Source of the DNA: an uncultured Clostridia bacterium
Lineage (GTDB): Bacteria > Bacillota_A > Clostridia > TANB77 > CAG-508
DNA length: 6,536 nt
Direction of reading: 5' to 3'
Assembly (NCBI GenBank): GCA_944393165.1
Contig: CALXZF010000014.1
Span: 1-6,536 of the forward strand
Shown: in pieces, positions 1 through 6,261 of the stretch
Position numbering within the stretch: the first letter of the stretch is position 1
Layout of the letters: each line of letters starts with the position of its first letter
Position numbers and translations under genes: made by a program
The notes under the pieces: model-generated
The model's database searches: none
The model's input: only the letters and a program-made list of their open reading frames with translations
What the model was told of the DNA's origin: nothing

Positions 1-35
1 ATAAGCATTGAATAGTAACAATAAATAAAACAAGC

Positions 36-84
36 CTAGTTCATAATGTTTAAAAGTTGTGACTAGTTCATAATGTTTAAAAGT
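36..84. repeat. Two perfect 22-bp direct repeats upstream of the recD2 promoter
   Basis: The 22 bases at 36-57 recur without a mismatch at 63-84, giving a 27-bp period with a 5-base spacer. Each copy begins CTAGTTCATAATG and ends TTTAAAAGT. The second copy stops one base before the -35 hexamer at 86-91, so the pair lies where an activator or upstream-element contact would be expected. No inverted symmetry within a unit was obvious. A binding-site role is inference from position; a simple tandem duplication is the alternative. No third copy is visible, but the window begins only 35 bases upstream. Confidence 0.85.
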
Positions 85-85
85 C

Positions 86-114
86 TTGTAATAAATGCAA
101 TGTAATGTTATAAT
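86..114 (+). promoter_or_regulatory. Sigma-A type promoter for recD2 (operon)
   Basis: A -35 hexamer TTGTAA at 86-91 and a perfect -10 hexamer TATAAT at 109-114 are separated by exactly 17 bases. The -10 is preceded by TGT (106-108), the extended -10 motif. The predicted transcript starts near 121, leaving a leader of about 140 nt before the TTG start at 263. This is the best vegetative promoter in the window. It probably drives recD2 and, by close spacing, comF. Confidence 0.7.
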
Positions 115-131
115 GATTATGAAAATTAGAA

Positions 132-215
132 AAAATTAGCAATGTAACCATATAAATATGTTGTGAAATATTTAGAGTTATGGTGGTGTTGTCGAGAAAT
201 ATACATGCTAATTTT
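132..215 (+). other. Possible structured 5' leader RNA of recD2
   Basis: Within the predicted transcript a 10-bp perfect inverted repeat (132-141 with 206-215, arms AAAATTAGCA and TGCTAATTTT) encloses a 5-bp pairing (147-151 with 180-184, ACCAT and ATGGT). That in turn encloses a 7-bp hairpin (153-159 with 168-174, TAAATAT and ATATTTA, 8-base loop). The pairings are nested and compatible, so one branched-free fold can hold all three. I recognise no known riboswitch class, and no U-rich terminator tail follows. Such pairings arise by chance fairly easily in A+T-rich DNA, so function is unproven. Confidence 0.35.
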
Positions 216-262
216 ACTAATATGTAGAGTTTTAAATAAAAACAAAAAAGAGGTACTATAGA

Positions 263-2389
263 TTGGAATTACAGGGAGAAGTTGTCGAGATTATATATAA
301 AAATGAATTAAATAGCTATTGTATTGCTGTTTTGAAAATTGACAAAAAAGCAATGGAAGCTGACAGAAAAAAAGAAAAAAAGCATGAACTAAATGGTATG
401 GAGCAAATAGGGTTAGATATTGAACCTGATATAGATATTAAGTATTTAGATGATGAAATAACAGTAGTTGGGTATTTACCGTTTGTTAATATAGGTGATA
501 CCCTCAAAGCTATAGGAAAATTCGTTGAGCATCAAGAGTATGGAAGACAATTTAAAGTAGATACTTTTGAGAAAAAAATGCCACAAACCACCAAAGCATT
601 AGAAAGATATTTGGCTAATTGCGGAATTAAAGGCGTAGGACCTGCAACCGCTAAGCATATAGTTGATACATTTGGTGAGGATACACTAAATGTTTTTAAA
701 TTCGAACCTGAAAAACTTGCTCAAATTAAAGGAATAACTAAAGAAAGGGCAGTAGAAATAGCAAATACTTTTATAGAAAATTGGGAAGTTTGGCAGTTGG
801 TAGGATTTTTGGACAAGTTTGGTATAGGACCTCAAAATGCAGAAAAGATATATAAAACACTTGGCGTAAATGCCATGGACGAGATTGAAGCTAACCCATA
901 TTTATTAATTGATTTGGTAGCGCGAGTGAATTTCGCTCAAATAGATAAAATGGCTTTAAATATGGGAATAGAATATAACAATGAGAAGCGTATTAGAAGC
1001 GGAGTAAAACATGCATTAATTCTTATGACATACAATGGCCATTGCTGTACTAGATATGAAAGTTTAGTTGACTTTGTGCAAAAATTGTTAAATGTAAGCG
1101 AGAATGATATAGAAGATTGCATAATAAATATGAAAGCTAAAGAAGATATTGTCTTGGAAGAAAGAGATGACACTGAGTGGGTGTACCTACGCCAATACTA
1201 TGAAGCTGAAGAAAATGTGGCAAGTAGATTAATATCACTTAATGAATACAGAAATATAAAAGAGATTAAAGGATTTGATAAAGAATTAAAGCTATTCGAG
1301 AAAAAATCAAGCATAGAGCTATCTGAAAAACAAATTGAAGCAATAAAAGCAGTTAACGAGAATAATGTATGTGTTATAACTGGAGGGCCAGGTACTGGAA
1401 AAACAACTATAATAAAAACTATAATTGACATTTATAAAAACAATGGCATGAAGCCTGTACTTTGTGCACCAACAGGAAGAGCTGCTAAAAAAATGACTGA
1501 AACAACAGGTGAAGAAGCAAAAACTTTACATAGATTGTTAGAAATAGGTAAATTTTCTGATGACAATCAAGGCTTTAACACAGAAATTGCAGTTGCACCG
1601 ATTGATGCAGATATTGTTATTGTGGATGAAACTTCAATGGTCGATTTATTCTTAATGAATTATTTATGCAAAGCTCTTTATAAAGGGACTAAATTAGTTC
1701 TGGTTGGAGATATTGATCAGCTTCCTTCTGTTGGCCCTGGAAATGTACTTAAAGATATTATTGAATCAAAAGAGATTACAACTATAACTTTAAATAAAAT
1801 TTTTAGACAAGCAGCAAGAAGCAAAATAATTGTTAATGCCCATAGAGTAAATGAAGGAGTGGGATTTTTAACTAAGGAGGAAGTAAAAGATGAAGAATAC
1901 TTAGAAGATTTTTTCTTTGTGGACGAGAAAAATAAAGACAAAATATTATATAATGTTATTACTTTAAGCGGAGAAAGACTTAAAAATTATGGGGATTACG
2001 ATTTCTTCAAAAACATACAGATTATAACACCAACTAAAAAAGGCGAATTGGGTACTAAGGAATTAAATAAAATATTACAGGGAACTGTTAATCCGCAAGC
2101 TGAAACTAAAAAGGAAAGAAAATTTGGAGACAGCACTTTTAGAGAAGGCGACAGGATTATGCAGGTGAAAAACAATTATGATATATATTGGGAGAAGAAA
2201 GAACCTAAATTTGAAAGCGGAAGTGGTGTATTTAATGGTGAGTTTGGAACAATATGTAACATTGATGATTTTAATAAACAAGTAAGAATTAAATTTGATG
2301 ACGACAAAGAAGTATGGTATGGTTTTAATGAATTAGAGCAAATAGAGCATGCATATGCAATAACTGTACATAAAGCACAGCGGAAGTGA
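263..2389 (+). CDS. recD2: RecD2-type ATP-dependent DNA helicase, frameshifted near the 3' end
   Basis: SF1B 5'-3' DNA helicase of the RecD2 (YrrC) family, acting in DNA repair and recombination without RecBC. The TTG start fits the family opening (MELQGEVVEIIYKN) and has AGAGG at 249-253. Visible parts: OB-like N-terminus (about 1-105), helix-hairpin-helix region (about 110-200, with GIKGVGPATA at 121-130), Walker A GGPGTGKTT at 374-382, Walker B VDETS at 454-458, motif III GDIDQLP at 482-488, FRQ at 514-516, GDRIMQ from 629, and motif V AITVHKAQ at 699-706. The frame ends in R-K-stop right inside motif V. Dropping one base (C2381) continues it as GSEFDVVIMP to a stop at 2588, for a total of about 774 residues, within the usual family length. 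As written, the 708-residue product lacks motif VI and should be inactive. Residues about 27-63 are a charged insertion in the OB region. Confidence 0.93.
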   Translation: MELQGEVVEIIYKNELNSYCIAVLKIDKKAMEADRKKEKKHELNGMEQIGLDIEPDIDIKYLDDEITVVGYLPFVNIGDTLKAIGKFVEHQEYGRQFKVDTFEKKMPQTTKALERYLANCGIKGVGPATAKHIVDTFGEDTLNVFKFEPEKLAQIKGITKERAVEIANTFIENWEVWQLVGFLDKFGIGPQNAEKIYKTLGVNAMDEIEANPYLLIDLVARVNFAQIDKMALNMGIEYNNEKRIRSGVKHALILMTYNGHCCTRYESLVDFVQKLLNVSENDIEDCIINMKAKEDIVLEERDDTEWVYLRQYYEAEENVASRLISLNEYRNIKEIKGFDKELKLFEKKSSIELSEKQIEAIKAVNENNVCVITGGPGTGKTTIIKTIIDIYKNNGMKPVLCAPTGRAAKKMTETTGEEAKTLHRLLEIGKFSDDNQGFNTEIAVAPIDADIVIVDETSMVDLFLMNYLCKALYKGTKLVLVGDIDQLPSVGPGNVLKDIIESKEITTITLNKIFRQAARSKIIVNAHRVNEGVGFLTKEEVKDEEYLEDFFFVDEKNKDKILYNVITLSGERLKNYGDYDFFKNIQIITPTKKGELGTKELNKILQGTVNPQAETKKERKFGDSTFREGDRIMQVKNNYDIYWEKKEPKFESGSGVFNGEFGTICNIDDFNKQVRIKFDDDKEVWYGFNELEQIEHAYAITVHKAQRK

Positions 2390-2588
2390 ATTTGATGTGG
2401 TAATTATGCCAATTTCTCAAACTGCACCAATGCTTCTTACAAGAAATCTTTTATACACAGGAATGACTAGAGCAAAAAAATTATTAATAATCATTGGAAA
2501 TAAAAACATAATTGATTTTATGATAAACAATAGTGATAATAAAAAGAGAAACACTGGACTAGCATACAAATTAAAAATAGATAATTAA
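2382..2588 (+). pseudogene. recD2: Out-of-frame C-terminal part of recD2 (end of motif V and motif VI)
   Basis: This stretch is +1 relative to the main recD2 frame. It reads GSEFDVVIMPISQTAPMLL and then RNLLYTGMTRAKKLLIIIG, which is exactly what should follow HKAQ in RecD2. The YTGMTRAKK segment (2454-2480) is SF1 motif VI with its conserved arginine, needed for ATP hydrolysis. No ribosome binding site precedes it, so it is not a separate gene. It is the remainder of recD2, joined to residue 706 if C2381 is an inserted base or if ribosomes slip +1 there. A sequencing or assembly error, a real inactivating mutation and programmed frameshifting are all possible, the first two being the more likely. 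Confidence 0.88.
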
Positions 2589-2620
2589 AATATTCGGGGG
2601 CAAATAAATAGGAGGAATTT

Positions 2621-3268
2621 ATGAACTTTCTAGAAAAAGCTCTCGAATATATTTTTTTACCTTGTTGTGGAATATGTGGTAAATTAGGAGAAGGCTACTT
2701 GTGCAAAGAATGTGGAAAATTGCTAGAAAAATACATGATAAATGATAATTTGCAGTTTAAGAGAAATGAAAGTATTGAAAAAATGCATATTTTAAAGTAT
2801 GAGGATATAATAAGAAAAGCAATTATACAATATAAATTTAACGACAAATCATACTTATACAAAACATTTTGTGAAATTATTGTAAAAAATAAAAAAGCTT
2901 TGGATTTTATTAAATCTTATGATATAATTATTCCAGTTCCGATACATAAAAAAAGAATGAGGAAAAGAGGATACAATCAATGTGAACTTATTTCTAAGAG
3001 AATTTCTAAAATAGTAGGAATAAGTATGTATACAGATGTATTAATCAAAACAAAAAATAATGTACCACAAAGTACATTAAATAAAAAATCAAGAATGATG
3101 AATGCAAAAAATGTATACAAAATACATAATTTAGATAAAATACAAAATAAAAAAGTGCTAGTTTTTGACGATATATATACAACTGGTTCTACAGTTTGTG
3201 CTTGTGTGGAAGAATTAAAAAAAGCGAGCCCAAGTAAAATAGGAATATTAACTTTAGCGAAAGATTAA
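2621..3268 (+). CDS. comF: ComF/ComFC family phosphoribosyltransferase-like competence protein
   Basis: A 215-residue protein matching the ComF (ComFC, GntX) family, whose members are needed for uptake of transforming DNA in competent bacteria; the exact enzymatic activity is not firmly known. The N-terminus carries a probable zinc-binding pair, C16-x2-C19 and C28-x2-C31. The middle holds the family signature PVPIHKKRMRKRGYNQCEL. The C-terminus has the phosphoribosyltransferase PRPP loop VLVFDDIYTTGST at 179-191, with D183 and D184. The length is normal and both ends are intact. The ATG follows AGGAGG (2610-2615) by 5 bases. It lies 32 bases after the recD2 remainder with no promoter or terminator between them, so co-transcription is likely. 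The ComFA helicase partner is not in the window. Confidence 0.93.
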   Translation: MNFLEKALEYIFLPCCGICGKLGEGYLCKECGKLLEKYMINDNLQFKRNESIEKMHILKYEDIIRKAIIQYKFNDKSYLYKTFCEIIVKNKKALDFIKSYDIIIPVPIHKKRMRKRGYNQCELISKRISKIVGISMYTDVLIKTKNNVPQSTLNKKSRMMNAKNVYKIHNLDKIQNKKVLVFDDIYTTGSTVCACVEELKKASPSKIGILTLAKD

Positions 3269-3384
3269 TAAGAAATTCTAAATATAATTTAACACATGGT
3301 TATATCGAAAATATGGCAAAATAGATAATAAGCGCAAGTTTTACACAAGAAACAATTTAAATAAACACATGAAAGGAGAAACAA

Positions 3385-5355
3385 ATGGAAGATTTAGTAG
3401 AAAGCATATTAGACTATATCAGGTCAGATTATACCGATTATGCAATAATGATAAATGGTGAATGGGGAAGCGGAAAAACATATTTCTGGAATAATAAAAT
3501 AAAACCAAAAATTGAATCTATGCAATTAAATGGCAAAAGATATACAGCTATTTACATGTCTTTATATGGTATTTCCAACTTAGAAGAAATAAGCAAAAAA
3601 ATATTCATTGAAACTACTCAATTAATGGATAAAAACTTAAAAAAATATATGGATGCAAGTGGAGTAAAAAATATTCCAGAGTATGCTAAAACTGGACTAG
3701 ATATGGCTAATTTCTTTGGAGTAACGCAAAATGGAGACAGAATAGATTATGGCCAATTCTTCTCTACAGATGACAAAGTGCTTTGCTTTGATGATTTGGA
3801 AAGAGCAAATGTAGATGTTATAGATATCTTAGGATATATAAATAATTTTGTTGAGCATGACCATATAAAAACAATAATTATATGTAATGAAAAAGAATTA
3901 TCAACCAAGCTAAAAAACAGCAATTTGGAAATGAAAACATTTATTGCAACATATCTTTTGGACAAAGAAAATAAACTTAATATAAAAACAGATAAGCCAA
4001 TGGTTGAGAGAATTAGAGATACAATTGAATATGTTTTTGATAAAGCAAATGATTATGAAAGAATAAAAGAAAAATTAATTGGAGAAACTTTTGAGTATCA
4101 ACCAGAATTCAATTATATTATAAATGGTCTTTTGATGAGATATGAAAATTATCCTGATTTAATTAGGTTTTTAAGAGAAAATACAAATTTAATTATATCT
4201 ACATTTAATAAAAGTGGAACAAGAAATTTAAGAATTTTGAAGCACTCTTTAACCAATTTTAAAAAAATATTTGACATGGTAAATAAATCTTATCCAAATA
4301 CAAACCATAGAGTGCTACAAACAATGCTTATATTCACAATAGCAATATCATTCGAAATAAAAGCAGGAAAAATCACAAAAGATAAATTTGTTAATATAAA
4401 TAATAATGAAGAATATAAAGCAATACTTGTATCATCAAGAGTATTTATGGATAACAGACAATTTTATATTAAAGAATTCGATAACAATTATTACTATAAT
4501 TTCAAAGCGGAATATAGATTCTTTAAATTTATAGAACTATATGTTCGTACCCGTATATTTGATATGAAAGTGTTTAAACAAGACATGGAGGCAATTATAA
4601 ATACTGTCGATACAGATAAATTGCCAGGATATAAAAGACTTCTTACAGAAGAATCTTGGAAAATATCAGATGACCAATTTAATGGCGTCGTAACAGAAGT
4701 TATAGATGATGTTAAATATGGCAGAATTGAACTTATAAATGTAGTAAAACTTTTTGCATATTTTGCGCATTTTGTAAGAAAAGGCCTTATAGATTATGAC
4801 ATGAAAACAATTAAAAGCATTTTCCTAAATGGAATGAATGTATCTTCATTAACATCAAGTTATTGCCCAAATGTTGAAGAAGAGCTTGCAAGCTTAGCAA
4901 TAGAAGAAGATAAAACAGAGGATATGGAAGAAATTTTGAAGCACTTTAACAACATAAATGCACAGCTAAAAGAAAAAATGTATAAAGAAAAAGCAGAAGA
5001 AATATTCAAATATATCCCAATGAAAATGGAACAATTTTATGACAAGTTTGATAAAGAATGCATGCAAGTACCAATTTTTAGATATTATGATGTGTTCCAA
5101 ATGTTCCAAAGAATATCTTGTGCAAGTAATGAAGACATAGTAACAATAAAAGAAAAATTATTAGATAGAGCAAAAAGATATGGTGAGAAATTGAAAGATG
5201 AATTACCAAACTTAAGCAAATTAAAGCAAGTCATGGATGATTATATAGACGGAAAAGAACCTACAATAAAATTAGTTATTCTACAAGATTTTGCTGATGA
5301 ACATGGAAATGTGATAGCAGAGTATAATAAAACAGAAAGTGTGGAACAAGCTTAG
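3385..5355 (+). CDS. KAP-like P-loop NTPase, 656 residues, function unknown
   Basis: A STAND/KAP-like P-loop ATPase. Walker A is GEWGSGKT at 25-32. Walker B is CFDDLER at 134-140 with paired acidic D136 and D137. IIICNEKEL follows at 164-172, with N168 in the sensor-1 position. TRNLRILKH at 279-287 resembles the conserved arginine region that closes KAP NTPase domains. Classic KAP proteins carry membrane helices between the Walker motifs; none is seen here, so a soluble protein is expected. The remaining 350 or so residues are charged and helical-looking, with no domain I recognise. The ATG has AGGAG at 3374-3378. It lies 116 bases after comF and 163 before spoVT, with no partner gene. KAP-like NTPases occur in anti-phage and plasmid-exclusion settings, so defence is a hypothesis only. 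Codon use resembles the neighbours. Confidence 0.8.
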   Translation: MEDLVESILDYIRSDYTDYAIMINGEWGSGKTYFWNNKIKPKIESMQLNGKRYTAIYMSLYGISNLEEISKKIFIETTQLMDKNLKKYMDASGVKNIPEYAKTGLDMANFFGVTQNGDRIDYGQFFSTDDKVLCFDDLERANVDVIDILGYINNFVEHDHIKTIIICNEKELSTKLKNSNLEMKTFIATYLLDKENKLNIKTDKPMVERIRDTIEYVFDKANDYERIKEKLIGETFEYQPEFNYIINGLLMRYENYPDLIRFLRENTNLIISTFNKSGTRNLRILKHSLTNFKKIFDMVNKSYPNTNHRVLQTMLIFTIAISFEIKAGKITKDKFVNINNNEEYKAILVSSRVFMDNRQFYIKEFDNNYYYNFKAEYRFFKFIELYVRTRIFDMKVFKQDMEAIINTVDTDKLPGYKRLLTEESWKISDDQFNGVVTEVIDDVKYGRIELINVVKLFAYFAHFVRKGLIDYDMKTIKSIFLNGMNVSSLTSSYCPNVEEELASLAIEEDKTEDMEEILKHFNNINAQLKEKMYKEKAEEIFKYIPMKMEQFYDKFDKECMQVPIFRYYDVFQMFQRISCASNEDIVTIKEKLLDRAKRYGEKLKDELPNLSKLKQVMDDYIDGKEPTIKLVILQDFADEHGNVIAEYNKTESVEQA

Positions 5356-5374
5356 AAGAAGGAAATTACCTTAT

Positions 5375-5425
5375 TAACCAGAGACCTTTCTTTGCCCAAA
5401 AAATAGCTGGAATTGTAACTGGTTA
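5375..5425. repeat. Inverted repeat TAACCAG/CTGGTTA between the NTPase gene and spoVT
   Basis: TAACCAG at 5375-5381 is perfectly complementary to CTGGTTA at 5419-5425, with 37 bases between. An inner CTGG at 5407-5410 offers a competing pairing for CCAG. The loop is too long and the T-rich tail too weak for a good intrinsic terminator. It could be an operator or a loose RNA fold ahead of spoVT, or chance. Confidence 0.3.
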
Positions 5426-5431
5426 TCGGTT

Positions 5432-5460
5432 GTATTTTAAAAAATTAAAAAAACATGTAT
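5432..5460 (+). promoter_or_regulatory. Weak candidate sigma-G-like promoter for spoVT
   Basis: spoVT is transcribed by forespore sigma-G in Bacillus subtilis, so I looked for that type of site. GTATT (5432-5436) is a partial match to the sigma-G -35 (GHATR). After 17 bases, CATGTAT (5454-5460) shares only the leading CAT with the CATnHTA -10. No good sigma-A promoter at proper spacing was found between 5356 and 5518. The match is imperfect, and read-through from the upstream gene is also possible. Confidence 0.22.
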
Positions 5461-5518
5461 AAATTTTTCCTCTTTTGTAATAATAAGAATAGACATAAAA
5501 TTTAAAAGGAGGAAAAAT

Positions 5519-6073
5519 ATGAAAGCAACCGGAGTTGTAAGAAGAATAGATGATTTGGGTAGAGTAGTTATACCAAAAGAGATACGCAAAACCTTAAGAA
5601 TAAAAGAGGGAGACCCTCTAGAAATATTTACAGATAAAGAAGGAGAAGTAATATTAAAAAAATATTCTCCTATTGGAGAGTTGTCGGAGTTCGCAACAGA
5701 ATATGCTGAAACTCTTGCTAAAACAACAGGTCATATAGCATGCATTACAGATAGAGATACAGTAATTGCAGTATCTGGGGGCTCTAAAAAAGAATTCCTA
5801 GAGCAAGGAGTAAGTACTGAATTAGAGAAGATAATGGAAGATAAAGAAAGATATACAAGCAAAGAGAATAATGATGTATCAGTACCAATAACTAAGAATG
5901 ACAATAAAGAAAGAAGATATAATTCTCAAGTAGTATATCCAATAATCTCTGATGGGGACACAATAGGAGCAGTAATACTTTTGGCGAAAGACAGAGGAAC
6001 AAAAATGTCAGAAGTTGAACAAAAAGTGGTACAATCAGCTGCTAGCTTTTTAGGAAGCCAAATGGAAATATAG
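5519..6073 (+). CDS. spoVT: Stage V sporulation protein T, AbrB/GAF transcription regulator
   Basis: A 184-residue transcription factor that tunes forespore gene expression in spore-forming Firmicutes. Residues 1 to about 52 are an AbrB-type swapped-hairpin DNA-binding domain: MKATGVVRRIDDLGRVVIPK, then EIRKTLRIKEGDPLEIF. The rest is a GAF-like ligand or dimerisation domain, with HIACITDRDTVIAVSGGSKK and VVYPIISDGDTIGAVILL. The two-domain make-up and length separate SpoVT from AbrB and Abh, which lack the GAF domain. The ATG follows AGGAGG (5507-5512) by 6 bases. The protein looks complete. No strong terminator follows the stop; the Pho-like box starts about 10 bases beyond it. Its presence is the main evidence that the host forms endospores. 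Confidence 0.96.
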   Translation: MKATGVVRRIDDLGRVVIPKEIRKTLRIKEGDPLEIFTDKEGEVILKKYSPIGELSEFATEYAETLAKTTGHIACITDRDTVIAVSGGSKKEFLEQGVSTELEKIMEDKERYTSKENNDVSVPITKNDNKERRYNSQVVYPIISDGDTIGAVILLAKDRGTKMSEVEQKVVQSAASFLGSQMEI

Positions 6074-6082
6074 GGCAATACA

Positions 6083-6126
6083 TCATGTCACAGAACTGTA
6101 ATAAAACTGTAACAAAAATGTAATAA
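6083..6126 (+). promoter_or_regulatory. Pho-box-like array: four half-sites at 11-bp period
   Basis: TGT begins at 6086, 6097, 6108 and 6119, exactly 11 bases apart, giving TGTCAC, TGTAAT, TGTAAC and TGTAAT separated by 5-base A-rich spacers. The central 18 bases, CTGTAATAAAACTGTAAC (6096-6113), match the E. coli PhoB box consensus CTGTCATAWAWCTGTCAY at 16 of 18 positions. Read on the other strand, TTACA recurs every 11 bp, as in Bacillus PhoP boxes. This is the signature of an OmpR/PhoB-family response regulator binding in tandem on one DNA face. It lies directly upstream of the small gene at 6262. Phosphate control is inferred from the resemblance. Confidence 0.6.
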
Positions 6127-6147
6127 TCCTGAAAGTGTTTGTATAAG
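6119..6147 (+). promoter_or_regulatory. Promoter P1 of the small repeat-protein gene, Pho-box overlapped
   Basis: TATAAG at 6142-6147 is a plausible -10. Seventeen bases upstream, the -35 position (6119-6124) is TGTAAT, the last half-site of the 11-bp array, and not a good -35 hexamer. That is the architecture of PhoB-activated promoters, where the regulator site replaces the -35. The predicted start near 6154 gives a leader of about 108 nt. Activity would be expected to need the regulator. Confidence 0.45.
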
Positions 6148-6188
6148 CGGAGTTTAAGGATAGTTTGCAAAAAAAGCAAATGAATTAC

Positions 6189-6217
6189 TTGATTATTCAA
6201 AAAAAATGTAGTATAAA
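6189..6217 (+). promoter_or_regulatory. Promoter P2 of the small repeat-protein gene, sigma-A type
   Basis: TTGATT (6189-6194) and TATAAA (6212-6217) are separated by exactly 17 bases, matching the consensus at 4 of 6 and 5 of 6 positions. The predicted start near 6224 leaves a short leader of about 38 nt to the ATG at 6262. This could give basal expression independent of the Pho-like box. In A+T-rich DNA a chance match is possible. Confidence 0.4.
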
Positions 6218-6261
6218 TATGGTAATAAATATTATTATGACCACGAAGGAGGAAATATATT

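Noticed and set aside
180..227. 15-codon mini-ORF in the recD2 leader (MVVLSRNIHANFTNM)
   Set aside because: No convincing Shine-Dalgarno sequence precedes it and the codons show no leader-peptide pattern, such as runs of one amino acid.
316..2281. Several minus-strand open frames of 60-80 codons inside recD2
   Set aside because: They lie antisense to well-conserved helicase motifs, lack ribosome binding sites and read as serine/phenylalanine/isoleucine-rich shadows.
2397..2588. Independent small gene starting at GTG 2397
   Set aside because: Its product is the exact continuation of RecD2 motifs V and VI, and no ribosome binding site precedes the GTG.
3269..3384. Promoter or terminator between comF and the NTPase gene
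   Set aside because: GATAAT at 3324-3329 and TTTACA at 3340-3345 resemble promoter hexamers, but neither has a partner at proper spacing. The only hairpin seen (TAAC/GTTA, 4 bp) has no T-tract.
3747..3965. 72-codon minus-strand open frame inside the NTPase gene
   Set aside because: It is antisense to the Walker B region, with no start signals; a shadow of the coding strand.
6164..6180. TTTGC-A7-GCAAA hairpin as a terminator after spoVT
   Set aside because: The stem is only 5 bp and is followed by mixed sequence, not a run of T, so it is not a convincing intrinsic terminator on the + strand.
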